From positions 1 through 64,000 of the forward strand of contig NZ_SMKZ01000012.1 of assembly GCF_004349065.1 (NCBI RefSeq): 64,000 bases of DNA, given 5' to 3'. The position numbers were made by a program, and so were the translations under genes. Below the pieces are notes generated by a model that searched no databases, was not told the DNA's origin, and saw nothing but the letters and a program-made list of their open reading frames with translations. Positions 44,815-53,472 of this stretch are shown here, piece after piece (the stretch's first letter is position 1; every line of letters begins with the position of its first letter). Source of the stretch: Jiangella asiatica. GTDB taxonomy: Bacteria > Actinomycetota > Actinomycetes > Jiangellales > Jiangellaceae.

Positions 44815-46032
44815 GTGCCCTACGACGTGATCGTGGTCGGCGCGCGGGTGGCAGGTTCCACCACCGCGATGCTGCTGGCCCGGGCCGGGCTGCGGGTACT
44901 CGCGGTCGACCGGGCGGCATTCCCCAGTGACACCGTCTCCTCGCACCAGGTGCAGGTGCCTGCGGTCGCGCGCCTGGCCCGTTGGGGTCTGCTCGGTCGG
45001 CTCCGCTCCGCCGGGACACCCCCGACCCGGGCGGTGCGGTTCGACGCCGGGCGGATCGTCCTGGCAGGCGCCTTCCCCGCATCCGGAGGCGTCGACGCCA
45101 TGTTCAGTCCACGGCGCACGCTGCTGGACACCGTCCTCGCCGATGCGGCCCGCTCCGCCGGGGCCGAGATCCGCGAACGGTTCCGCGTTGAGCGACTGGT
45201 GTGGCGAGACGGCCGCGTCGCAGGAGTACGCGGACGGTGCGGCAGGGGCCCCGAGGTGACCGAGACGAGTCAGCTGGTCGTCGGGGCGGACGGGAAGCGC
45301 TCGCTTGTCGCTGCCGCCGTGGGTGCTGTCGCCTACCGGGAGCAATCCGTGCGCACGTTCGCCAGCTACGGCTACTGGTCCGGTGTCCCTCTGGATGGCG
45401 GCGAGCTCTACCACCGTCCCGGGTGTGCCGCCGCGGCGTTCCCCACCAACGACGACCTCACCATGGTGTACGTCGCAAGCCCGCTGAGCGAGTTCGCCGC
45501 CGCCCGGCGCGACCTCGATGGTCATCACCTGCGGCAACTCGACGGCTGCGGCGACCTCGGCGCGCGGGTGCGCGCCGGTGTCCGCGCCGAGCGGTTGCGC
45601 ACGACGCCGGATCAGCCCAACGTCCTGCGCACCTCGTTCGGTCCCGGCTGGGCGCTGGTCGGCGACGCCGGCGCCGTCATGGACTCGGTGTCCGCTCAGG
45701 GGATCGCGCACGCCCTGGCCGACGCGGAGTCGTTGGCCCACGCGGTCGTCGCCGGACTCAGTGGGTCTCTGCCGCTCGCGGCCGCACTCGCCGAGCGGCA
45801 CCGGTTGCGCGACCGTACCGTGCGGCCGATGTTCGACCTCACCCTCCGGCTCGCCGAGCTACGGTCCCGCCGCGTCGATCACCTGATGTTCGCGGCGCTC
45901 GCGGATCGGCCCGCCGATGCCGAGCGGTTCTTCGGCGCGCTGTCCGGCACCGTGCCGGCCGACCGGTTCTTCACGCCGCGCACCGTCTTGCCCTTGATCG
46001 GCGCGGCGGGCTGGCGCCGGCTGATCGGCTGA
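44815..46032 (+). CDS. FAD-dependent oxidoreductase (geranylgeranyl reductase/monooxygenase-like)
   Basis: The 405-residue flavoprotein has the N-terminal dinucleotide fold YDVIVVGARVAGSTTAMLLA, the mid-chain LVVGADGKRSLVAAAVG and the FAD-ribose motif WALVGDAGAVMDSVSAQGIA, as in p-hydroxybenzoate hydroxylase-type enzymes. GTG 44815 follows GAGGGGG. It lacks membrane segments. The divergent TetR gene suggests inducible oxidation of a small, perhaps xenobiotic, substrate. Its 3' end abuts a decayed protease fragment. Confidence 0.85.
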   Translation: MPYDVIVVGARVAGSTTAMLLARAGLRVLAVDRAAFPSDTVSSHQVQVPAVARLARWGLLGRLRSAGTPPTRAVRFDAGRIVLAGAFPASGGVDAMFSPRRTLLDTVLADAARSAGAEIRERFRVERLVWRDGRVAGVRGRCGRGPEVTETSQLVVGADGKRSLVAAAVGAVAYREQSVRTFASYGYWSGVPLDGGELYHRPGCAAAAFPTNDDLTMVYVASPLSEFAAARRDLDGHHLRQLDGCGDLGARVRAGVRAERLRTTPDQPNVLRTSFGPGWALVGDAGAVMDSVSAQGIAHALADAESLAHAVVAGLSGSLPLAAALAERHRLRDRTVRPMFDLTLRLAELRSRRVDHLMFAALADRPADAERFFGALSGTVPADRFFTPRTVLPLIGAAGWRRLIG

Positions 46033-46039
46033 CCACCGG

Positions 46040-46470
46040 GCGGAGCGGGCGCGGCGATCCCGTGCCCGCCGTACGGCTCGATGATCGTCGTGTCCCGGGC
46101 ATAGACGAGACCGTCAGGCTCGGAGTCCGGGGTCACCGCGCCGAAACCATCGTCGAATCGCGCCGGCCAATGCGTCGGCCAGCTCAGCAGCGTCCCGGTC
46201 GCCCACGTGCAGGACCCGCAGTCTCGGCAGCGGGCTGGTCACACGATCGGGACGCTCCAGGCCGGCCGCGGCGAAGGACGACAGCACCACGTCGAGGTCG
46301 GCGGCGCGGCACAGCAGCTCGCCGTGCTTGTCATGGACTCGACCCAGTCGCCGGCGCCTCGGATCGAACCTCTCCGGCCCGTCCCGGGCTCGGTCCTGAC
46401 GGCGATCGGTTCGGACGGCTGCGTGATGGGAGCTCCAGACGGTCCGGGGGCCAGTACGTACCGCAAGCAC
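46040..46470 (-). pseudogene. Decayed S8 protease paralogue (prodomain and His-box fragments)
   Basis: Two leftward fragments in different frames match the neighbouring S8 protease. DKHGELLCRAADLDVVLSSF (about 46250-46330) parallels YRQGQLICDERDLDDVLAAF. GLVYARDTTIIEPYGGHGIA (about 46050-46115) parallels DVFVPGTDQIRPYGGHGTA around the catalytic His. The segment with the catalytic Asp, and everything after the His box including Ser, is missing. It is a broken tandem copy with an internal deletion and frame change. Confidence 0.7.
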
Positions 46471-46517
46471 CGGCCGCCGGACCGCTGATCAAGGGAGCCG
46501 GTCGAGGCCCGGCCGCG

Positions 46518-47741
46518 TCAGATGATCAACCGCGGGCCGGTCTGCGGCAGCGCCCCGATGGCTGCTTCCTGCAGCACGATGTGTCGTGCCACCGGTGCGT
46601 CGACGCCGCGCTCGACCATCCGGCGGGCGATCAGGCCGGCGACCACCGGGGTGGCGAACGACGTGCCGGACCAGATGGCGTGTCCGTTCGTGAACCGCGT
46701 CGACGTCTTGTCGACATAGGTGTAGCTGCCGTTCGGGAACGGGACCACGGTGCTCTCGCCCGACGTGTAGGTGTCGACCCAGTATCCGAAGTTCGACCAC
46801 GACGTGCGGGAGTCGCCATTGCGCGTCAGCGAGCCGACGGCGGTCGTCCAGCTATAGGCCGCCGGCCAGAACGGCACGTCGGTACCGTGGTTGCCGGCCG
46901 CGGCGACGATCACGGTCTTCGGGTGCCGGCTCAGGACGCGGCGGTAGAACATGTCGAACGCCTTGGGCGTGTTGCCGGGGCGGGCATAGAGGCCGGCCTG
47001 GACGCTGATGACCTCGACGCCGGCATGCACGACCTTCTCCAGGTCCTCGACGATGGCCAGCTCGTCGACGGCACCGCCGATCAGGCAGTCGCGCACCTCG
47101 ACACTCACCGACTGGGCACCGGAGACCGCGAGCAGCCGGGCGGTCGCCGCCGTGCCGTGGCCGCCGTAGGGGCGGATCTGGTCGGTGCCCGGTACGAACA
47201 CGTCGTCGTCGACCTCGTACTTCTTCACCGCGGCGAAGCGTTCGAAGCCGGAGTCCTTCGCCACCTCGGGGAGGAAGCCAGTGTCGACGACGGCGACGCG
47301 CGCTTCGCCCTGTCCGACGGGTTCACCGAGCTCCGGGATCGGCCCGTAGAGCGGAATGGGCTCGGTGGCCGGACACATGGCCATATGGCCCTGCGCATCC
47401 AGCACATGGTTGGGAGCGACGATCCGCTCGTCACCCAGCTCTCCGGCCAGCTTCGCGGCTACCTCGTAGGCGTCGGTGCCGGGGAGGTGTATGACGACCA
47501 GGCCCACGGGTCCCTCCGAGACCTCGGGCCGGTCGAGCCGCAGCTTGTCGAAGGCGGCGAGGACGTCGTCGAGGTCGCGCTCGTCGCAGATCAACTGGCC
47601 CTGCCGGTACAGAAACTCGATCTCGGTCTCGTCGCGGTTCCACCTGGCGGCGAGTTCGAACCCCCGATTCTTCGTGCGACGGGCGCTGTTGTCGCGCAGC
47701 CGGTCGAACTCCTCGTGAAGCCTGTCACGATCGCGTTCCAT
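46518..47741 (-). CDS. Cytoplasmic S8 (subtilisin-like) protease, partner of TPR-CHAT protein
   Basis: The 407-residue protein has no signal peptide. An N-terminal domain of about 145 residues (MERDRDRLHEEFDRLRD, IEFLYRQGQLICDERDLDDV) precedes the S8 domain with Asp153 (ARVAVVDTGF), His195 (PYGGHGTAATA), oxyanion Asn in AAAGNHG and Ser361 (SGTSFATPVVAG). ATG 47741 was chosen because AGGGGG lies 5-10 nt upstream; ATG 47756 is the alternative. It is divergent, with about 50 nt between the starts, from a TPR-CHAT protease. The intracellular location and pairing suggest regulated proteolysis of an internal substrate, not nutrition. Confidence 0.85.
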   Translation of the reverse strand: MERDRDRLHEEFDRLRDNSARRTKNRGFELAARWNRDETEIEFLYRQGQLICDERDLDDVLAAFDKLRLDRPEVSEGPVGLVVIHLPGTDAYEVAAKLAGELGDERIVAPNHVLDAQGHMAMCPATEPIPLYGPIPELGEPVGQGEARVAVVDTGFLPEVAKDSGFERFAAVKKYEVDDDVFVPGTDQIRPYGGHGTAATARLLAVSGAQSVSVEVRDCLIGGAVDELAIVEDLEKVVHAGVEVISVQAGLYARPGNTPKAFDMFYRRVLSRHPKTVIVAAAGNHGTDVPFWPAAYSWTTAVGSLTRNGDSRTSWSNFGYWVDTYTSGESTVVPFPNGSYTYVDKTSTRFTNGHAIWSGTSFATPVVAGLIARRMVERGVDAPVARHIVLQEAAIGALPQTGPRLII

Positions 47742-47792
47742 GATTCCCCCTGTCATGATCCTGGCAAATGGCTACATGTTTAGCATCGGCAC

Positions 47793-50396
47793 GTGGGCAT
47801 CGGAAGTACGGCGAACATATCGGCCGCGGCCGATTTGCCCACGTTGGCCATGTCGAGCCCCGCCGAGGCGGTTCGCCGGGCCGAGCGTGTGCTCGCAGAC
47901 GGCGCGGATGTCGTCGACCGGACGTACGCCCTCCAGGCCATCGCGATCGTGGAACGCGAACGCGGCGAGCTGCGGCGTGCCATTCGGACCATTCGTCGGG
48001 CAGTCGCTCTCTGCCGGAGCCACGGTCTCGATGAGCGGGCGTCAGACCTCGAAGCAAGTTTGGGCACGATCCTGGCCCTTGCGGGCCGGCGCCGTCCGGC
48101 CATGGCGTCCTTCGAGAATGCGCTGAGCACGGCGGACGACCTCGATCGGGCTCGCATCCTCGTTCGACGCGCCGCCGCTCACTTCTTCTTCGGCGGTCTC
48201 GAGGAGGCCAAGAAGGACAGCCGCGACGCCGTGTCCATCCTCGCCAGGCGCGGCGACTCCGTATGGGAGGCTCGCGCCCGCATCAACCTCGGCTACACGC
48301 TCTCCGGGCTGGGCGAGTACCGCGAGGCCGACGAGGCGCTGGCAGCGGCGCAGGGCCTCGCCGAGGCTGGCGGACAGGACTACCTCGCGACGATCGTCGT
48401 CCACAACCGTGGCGACTGCGCACATCGCCTGGGCGACTTGCCACGTGCCTTGCGACTGCTCTACGACGCACGGCGGAGGTATGAGGAGCTCGGCGTGGTG
48501 CCGCCGGAGGTGGTGCGGGACCTGGCCGTCGTGCAGTTGGCGGCCGGGTTGACCGAGGATGCGGCCCGGACGGCCGACGAGATGGTGGCGCGGCTGGAGA
48601 GCACCCGCGACGCCGCCTTGCGGAGGGCCGACGGGTTCATCGCCGCGGCCATCGTGCACCTGGCCGCGGGCAACCACGAGCGCGCCATCGACCTGGCCCG
48701 CAAGGCAGCGCGATCCAGCGCCCGGCAGGGCCACCGCGACGCCGCGCGGCACGCGCGCGTCGTCGTCCTCCGGGCGCAGGCCGCGACCGGCCACGTCACC
48801 AAGCGGCATGCCCGCTCCGCCGCCGCGCTGGCGGCGGAGCTGACCGACCGGTACTCGTCGGAGCGGCTGGACGCGCTGGTACTGGCCGGGCGGATGGCAC
48901 GCTCCGCGGGCCTGCCGGAGCTGGCCGCGGAGAACCTGCGGGTGGCGGCCGCTGCCCGGCACCGCGGCTCGGCGCTGCGCCGGGCGTCGGCCTGGTACGC
49001 ACAGGCGCTGCTGGCCGAGCAGCGCGGCGACCGGCGCGGCATGCTGCACGCGTGCGCCCGCGGGCTGGACGTCCTCGATGCGCACGCGGTGTCGTTGGGC
49101 GCCACTGAGCTGCGCGCCCGTGCGACCGTCCACGGCACCGACCTGGCGATCCTGGCGACCCGGCGGGTGGCGGTCGACGGGTCCGCGCGTGAGCTGCTGC
49201 GGTGGACCGAGCGGTGGCGCGGCAGCCTGCACTCGCTGCCCTGGCCCGATGCCCGCTCCGACGGGGAGCTCGCGGCCGAGCTGGGCCGGCTGCGCTCGGT
49301 GGACAGTGTGCTCGGCACGGGCGGCGACACCGAGGCCGAGCGACGCCGGGTGGAGGAGCGCATCCGCCGGCACGTGCACGGCCGCGCCGGCGACAGCACC
49401 GGCCGCCGGCGCCGGTTCGACGTCGGCGACCTGCTCGACGCGTTGGGTGACCGGACGCTGGTGAGCATCGTCGGCCTCAAGGAGGAGCGGTTCCACATCG
49501 TCGTGGCCAGGCACGGCCGGTTGCGGCACCTCGTGGCGGGCGAGGTCGCCGGCGCGCTGGAGGAGGTCGAGTACGCCCGGTTCGCGTTGCGCGGCGCCGC
49601 GCTGGCAGGCGACGCCGTCGCCGGTGCCATGCTGGCCGCGGCCGAGCCGGGGCTGGCCAGGCTGCAGGAGACCATGCTCGGCCCGGTGGCCGCCGAGCTG
49701 GGTGACGGGCCGGTGGTGCTGGTGCCGCCGTCGACCATGCAGGCGATCCCGTGGGGCGCGCTGCCGGCGTTGCGGGAGCGGGACGTCACCGTGGCGCCGT
49801 CGGCGGCGGCGTGGCTGCGGGCACGCACCAGCAACCCGCCCGGACGGCGACGGGTCGCGCTGATAGCCGGCGCCGACCTCGCGTCGTCGGGCGCCGAGGT
49901 CGGGGTGCTTGCGGGCGTGTACCCGGACGCGACGGTGCTGTCCGGCGACGCCGCCACCGCCGAGGCCGCGCTGGCCGCTCTGGACGGCGCCTGGCTCGCG
50001 CACGTCGGTGCGCACGGCCGGTACCGCGGCGACAACCCGATGTTCTCGGCGTTGGAGTTGGCCGACGGGCCACTCACCGTCTTCGACCTGGAGCGGCTGG
50101 CCGCGCCGCCGTACCGGCTGCTGCTGACCGCGTGCGAGTCCGGCGTCGGCTCGCCGACCGGCGCGGACGAGCTGCTGGGCCTGACGACGTCGCTGTCGGC
50201 CCTGGGCACCGCGGGTCTGCTGGCCAGCGTCGTCCCGGTCAGCGATGCCGGCAGCGTCGACCTCAGCCTCACCGTGCACGAGCGGCTGCGCGCCGGCCAC
50301 GACCTCAGCACCGCGCTGCTCGCGGCGCGTCGGGCCGCCGCGGACCCGCGAGGCCGGGCCACCGCGTGGGCATTCCTGGCTCTCGGCGCGGCGTGA
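47793..50396 (+). CDS. TPR-CHAT caspase-like protease
   Basis: The 867-residue protein has an N-terminal array of TPR-like helical repeats (about 20-480; e.g. RARINLGYTLSGLGEYREAD, VVHNRGDCAHRLGDLPRAL) and a C-terminal CHAT domain (about 560-867). The probable catalytic dyad is His741 in LAHVGAHGRYRG and Cys781 in LLLTACESGVGSP, followed by GLTTSLSALGTAGLLASVVPVSD, typical of CHAT. GTG 47793 is 7 nt after TAGCAT (47781-47786) and has no RBS, so the mRNA is probably leaderless. CHAT proteases are caspase relatives used in bacterial conflict and cell-death pathways. The divergent S8 gene suggests a two-protease system. Confidence 0.87.
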   Translation: MGIGSTANISAAADLPTLAMSSPAEAVRRAERVLADGADVVDRTYALQAIAIVERERGELRRAIRTIRRAVALCRSHGLDERASDLEASLGTILALAGRRRPAMASFENALSTADDLDRARILVRRAAAHFFFGGLEEAKKDSRDAVSILARRGDSVWEARARINLGYTLSGLGEYREADEALAAAQGLAEAGGQDYLATIVVHNRGDCAHRLGDLPRALRLLYDARRRYEELGVVPPEVVRDLAVVQLAAGLTEDAARTADEMVARLESTRDAALRRADGFIAAAIVHLAAGNHERAIDLARKAARSSARQGHRDAARHARVVVLRAQAATGHVTKRHARSAAALAAELTDRYSSERLDALVLAGRMARSAGLPELAAENLRVAAAARHRGSALRRASAWYAQALLAEQRGDRRGMLHACARGLDVLDAHAVSLGATELRARATVHGTDLAILATRRVAVDGSARELLRWTERWRGSLHSLPWPDARSDGELAAELGRLRSVDSVLGTGGDTEAERRRVEERIRRHVHGRAGDSTGRRRRFDVGDLLDALGDRTLVSIVGLKEERFHIVVARHGRLRHLVAGEVAGALEEVEYARFALRGAALAGDAVAGAMLAAAEPGLARLQETMLGPVAAELGDGPVVLVPPSTMQAIPWGALPALRERDVTVAPSAAAWLRARTSNPPGRRRVALIAGADLASSGAEVGVLAGVYPDATVLSGDAATAEAALAALDGAWLAHVGAHGRYRGDNPMFSALELADGPLTVFDLERLAAPPYRLLLTACESGVGSPTGADELLGLTTSLSALGTAGLLASVVPVSDAGSVDLSLTVHERLRAGHDLSTALLAARRAAADPRGRATAWAFLALGAA

Positions 50397-50473
50397 CCGT
50401 GCGTACGGTTCGATGTCACCGAGAGTGATCCGGGTTACACGAATGTCATCAAACCACGCGTAAGGTGGCCGCC

Positions 50474-51088
50474 GTGGGCCTCGTCATCGGTTTCGATCTC
50501 GATCTGACGCTGGTCGACTCCGCGGACGGCATCGTGGTGTCCATGACGGAGGCGGCTCGGCGCGTCGGCGCCACCATCGACCCACATCAGCTGCGCCCAC
50601 TGATCGGCCTGCCGCTGGACGTTACGCTGCGCACCTTCCTCGACGAGCAGCGCGCCGAAGAGGCCAAGCAGATCTACCGGGCCATCTATCCCGAGCTGGG
50701 CATCCCGGCGACGAAGCCGCTGCCCGGCGCCGCCGAGGCCATCGACGCCATCCACCACCATCGCGGCCAGGCCATCGTCGTCAGCGCCAAGATCGAGTCG
50801 GCGGTGCGGGCCGTACTCGCGCACGTCGGCCTGCCGGTCGACGACGTCATCGGCGAGCGGTTCGCCGAGACGAAGGGCACGGCGTTGCGCGAGCGCGGCG
50901 CGGACGTGTACGTCGGCGACCACCCGGGAGACATGATCGGCGCCAGGTCCGTCGGCGTCTACGCGATCGGGGTCACCACCGGCACGCACGACCCGGTCGC
51001 GCTGCGCGAGGCCGGTGCCGACGTCGTCTTCGCCGACTTGCTCGACTTCCCGTACTGGCTGGACGACTTCGTCGGCAACCCGACCTGA
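50474..51088 (+). CDS. HAD superfamily phosphatase (phosphoglycolate phosphatase-like)
   Basis: The protein of about 204 residues has motif I VIGFDLDLTLVDSADG, motif II IVVSAKI, a Lys in ETKGTAL and motif III VYVGDHPGDMIGA. GTG 50474 is preferred to GTG 50465 because a -10-like TAAGGT (50461-50466) overlaps the latter and sits 7 nt before 50474, implying a leaderless transcript. It is followed by repeat C. The substrate is unknown. Confidence 0.85.
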   Translation: MGLVIGFDLDLTLVDSADGIVVSMTEAARRVGATIDPHQLRPLIGLPLDVTLRTFLDEQRAEEAKQIYRAIYPELGIPATKPLPGAAEAIDAIHHHRGQAIVVSAKIESAVRAVLAHVGLPVDDVIGERFAETKGTALRERGADVYVGDHPGDMIGARSVGVYAIGVTTGTHDPVALREAGADVVFADLLDFPYWLDDFVGNPT

Positions 51089-51141
51089 CGGCTGCGCGTC
51101 CGGGGGCGGTATGGAGGCTCACCGCACCCCGGCGAGCGACC

Positions 51142-51233
51142 CGAAATGATCACGTTCAGCAGGATTGCCCGTGCGCTACCAGGGTTGCAAGCATGGTGTG
51201 ACACGAGATCTCGTGCTGAACGTGATCATTCCG
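51142..51233. repeat. Palindromic intergenic repeat, copy C
   Basis: Arms 51142-51161 and 51214-51233 pair at 19 of 20 positions. The right 40 nt (51194-51233) match copies A and B at about 36 of 40. The right arm contains the stop codon of the truncated HipA-like frame, so the element borders a gene break. Confidence 0.9.
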
Positions 51234-51429
51234 AAGCCAGGGGCCCGATCTCCGCGACCAGCGTCTTGGGGCCCTGCCCGGCGCCGCTGAGCTTCGTTAC
51301 GTAGGTGCCGAGGTCGTCGGCCTCGACCAGACCGGGCAGTGAGCCGCCCTCGCGCAGCGGCTCGACGTACCGGACCGCGCGAACCTGAGGTAGCGCGGCA
51401 ACCGGCGCCACGACCGGAAGGCCGACCAT
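51226..51429 (-). pseudogene. Truncated HipA-like kinase gene (N-terminal fragment)
   Basis: The leftward 67-codon frame begins at ATG 51429 and contains VRAVRYVEPLREGGSLPGLV, then EADDLGTYVTKLSGAGQGPK and TLVAEI. This is the N-terminus of a HipA-like kinase family (usually about 250 residues, recalled as lying near cold-shock genes). After TLVAEI the sequence changes to GPLASE and stops inside palindromic repeat C. The kinase core and catalytic residues are absent. Confidence 0.7.
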
Positions 51430-51505
51430 GGAACCGACCGTACGACATCGGATTGATCGCCCCCGGAGAGGCCCGCGGGGCGGCGTCCGCCGTACTCTTG
51501 TGACG

Positions 51506-51524
51506 TCTCCCGGTCAACGGGAGA
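51506..51524 (+). promoter_or_regulatory. 5'-leader hairpin upstream of cold-shock gene
   Basis: TCTCCCG (51506-51512) and CGGGAGA (51518-51524) form a perfect 7-bp hairpin with loop GTCAA. A possible -10, TACTCT (51493-51498), would start the mRNA near 51505, so the hairpin would lie at the very 5' end of the transcript. Confidence 0.45.
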
Positions 51525-51560
51525 AATGTCCGAGTACCCCCGACACGAACGAGGTCCGCC

Positions 51561-51944
51561 GTGCCAACGGGCAAGGTCAAGTTTTTCGACACCGAGAAGG
51601 GCTTCGGCTTCCTCTCGAAGGACGAGGGCGGCGACGTCTTCGTCCACTCGTCCGCGCTTCCTGCCGGTGTGACCGCCCTCAAGCCCGGTCAGCGGGTGGA
51701 GTTCGGTGTGGCGGAGGGCCGGCGGGGCGAGCAGGCGCTCTCGGTGCGGGTACTCGACCCCCTGCCGTCGGTCTCGGCGGCCACCCGCAAGAAGCCCGAC
51801 GACATGGTCACCATCGTCGAGGACCTCATCAAGCTGCTGGACGGCCTGTCCAACACCTACCGTCGCGGCCGGCACCCGGACCAGAAGACCTCGCGGAAGG
51901 TGGCGACGGTGCTGCGCGGGGTCGCCGACGACCTCGAGCTCTGA
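51561..51944 (+). CDS. Cold-shock domain protein with C-terminal extension
   Basis: The 127-residue protein has an N-terminal cold-shock domain (residues 1-67) with the RNA-binding motifs GKVKFFDTEKGFGFLS and DVFVHSSAL. A C-terminal helical extension of about 55 residues (KKPDDMVTIVEDLIKLLDGL, DQKTSRKVATVLRGVADDLE) is typical of the longer actinobacterial form. GTG 51561 has a GAGG upstream. It stops directly against the converging MFS gene. Confidence 0.93.
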   Translation: MPTGKVKFFDTEKGFGFLSKDEGGDVFVHSSALPAGVTALKPGQRVEFGVAEGRRGEQALSVRVLDPLPSVSAATRKKPDDMVTIVEDLIKLLDGLSNTYRRGRHPDQKTSRKVATVLRGVADDLEL

Positions 51945-53375
51945 TCACTCGTCGGGACGGGCCGGTGGCGGAGCCGGCGTCGGCTGGTGTGCTCGGGGAC
52001 GCACGCGCAGCGCGAACACCAGCCCGACCGCCATGACGATGGTCGCGACCGTCATCCCCACCCACGGGACCAGCGGCAGCACGATACCGACGCCGCCGCC
52101 GACCACCCAGCCGAGCTGAAGCAGCGTCTCGGACCGGGCGAAGGCGTTCGAACGGTTCTGCTCCGGCACGTCGCGTTGGACGATCGCGTCGAGCGAGAGC
52201 CGGCCCAGCTGCTGGGCGAACCCCGCCGCCAGGCCCACCAGCACCACCGTCAGAAGGCTCCAGTAGACGGCGGTGACGGCTGCGCTGGCCGCGGCGAACC
52301 CCACCAGCACGAGCACCGTCCGGTCCGGGCTGCGCGCCTGGACGAGTGCGCCGACGGAGGACCCGGCGGTGCTACCCAGCCAGGCCGCCGCGGCCACGAT
52401 GCCCAGCAGGAGAAGGTCGGACAGCCCGGCCACCGGCTCCTCGCGCAGCACGAACGCCATGAACATCGTCAGGAACCCCGACATCCAGCGCAGCGCGGCG
52501 TTGGCACGCAGCGCCCGCACGACGGCCGGGCCGACGCGGAACTTCCCGGACCCGTCGCCGCCGTCGGACAGTGACGCCGACTCCTCGCCGGCGGACAGGT
52601 CCACCCGTTTGGGCAGCAGGATGGCCAGCACCGTCGTGCCGACATAGGCGAAGAACGCGGCACGCAGCGGCCAGTCGTCACCGATCTGGGTCAGCAGGAC
52701 GCCGACCGGCGCGCCCACGAGCGTCCCGAACGTGGCGGCGAGCTGGAGCCGGGAGTTGGCGGCCACCAGGGTCCAGCCCTCCGGCGGCAGCAGCCGTGGC
52801 ACGGCCGCGGCCCGGGTGACGGCGTACGCCTTCTGCCCGACCAGCACGCCGAGCGCCGCCGGGTAGAGCCAGACGCCGTCGTCCATGACGGCGTCGGCGG
52901 CCACCCACGCCAGGAAGCCACGCCCGGCCGCGGTGAACCCGATGGCCCAGCGCCGGCCGTGGCTGAACCGGTCGAGGAACGGCCCCAGGACCGGGGCGAC
53001 GACGGCGAACGGCGCCATCGTCAACGCCAGGTACAGCGCAACGTTGCCGCGCGCCTCGGTCGTGGAGACGGAGAAGAACAGCGTGCCGGCCAGGGCCACG
53101 GTGACGAGGGCGTCGGCGAACGCGCTGGCCGCGTTGAGCTCGATCAGCCGGGAGAGCCCGGTCTGACCGGCGCCTTTGGCCTCGGCGGCGCGGTGCAGCC
53201 GGTTGGCGCTGACCTTGGCCGCGCGGGACGTGCCGGACGCGGCCGTGCGGGCGGCCCGTGCCGACGCACCGGCGGCGCGGCGGAACCGCTGCGAGCGGTT
53301 CGGCTGCGCGGGCTCGCCGGTGCCGCCCTCGTCGGGTGGGCCGGGCGGGCCGTGCAGCGGATCGGTCGGTGGCAC
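51945..53375 (-). CDS. MFS transporter
   Basis: The protein of about 476 residues has a disordered, charged N-terminus (about 85 residues), then about 12 hydrophobic segments. The MFS-type loop FLDRFSHGRRWAIGFTAAGR lies between TM2 and TM3, and the final helices (VPWVGMTVATIVMAVGLVFAL) end in a Pro-rich tail. GTG 53375 is proposed because TTGGAT lies 6 nt upstream with no RBS; ATG 53393 is possible. Position between CspA and DUF3027 is conserved in actinomycetes. The substrate is unknown. Confidence 0.83.
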   Translation of the reverse strand: MPPTDPLHGPPGPPDEGGTGEPAQPNRSQRFRRAAGASARAARTAASGTSRAAKVSANRLHRAAEAKGAGQTGLSRLIELNAASAFADALVTVALAGTLFFSVSTTEARGNVALYLALTMAPFAVVAPVLGPFLDRFSHGRRWAIGFTAAGRGFLAWVAADAVMDDGVWLYPAALGVLVGQKAYAVTRAAAVPRLLPPEGWTLVAANSRLQLAATFGTLVGAPVGVLLTQIGDDWPLRAAFFAYVGTTVLAILLPKRVDLSAGEESASLSDGGDGSGKFRVGPAVVRALRANAALRWMSGFLTMFMAFVLREEPVAGLSDLLLLGIVAAAAWLGSTAGSSVGALVQARSPDRTVLVLVGFAAASAAVTAVYWSLLTVVLVGLAAGFAQQLGRLSLDAIVQRDVPEQNRSNAFARSETLLQLGWVVGGGVGIVLPLVPWVGMTVATIVMAVGLVFALRVRPRAHQPTPAPPPARPDE

Positions 53376-53459
53376 ACACCCATCCAACCTCATGCGGCCC
53401 ATCCGGCAGGCAGCTGACCCGCCAGAGGACGCGGAGTGTCGATCATGGCCGGAGTTTGC

Positions 53460-53472
53460 GAGAATCAGGTTT
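53460..53472 (+). promoter_or_regulatory. Leaderless DUF3027 promoter (-10 element)
   Basis: GAGAAT (53460-53465) is 7 nt before GTG 53473, and no RBS is present. TTGCGAGAAT is identical to the block before hemL, suggesting one sigma-factor class. Confidence 0.45.

Noticed and set aside
44159-46032. Horizontal transfer of the TetR/flavoprotein pair
   Set aside because: GC content and codon use look like the neighbours, and no integrase or repeat borders were found.
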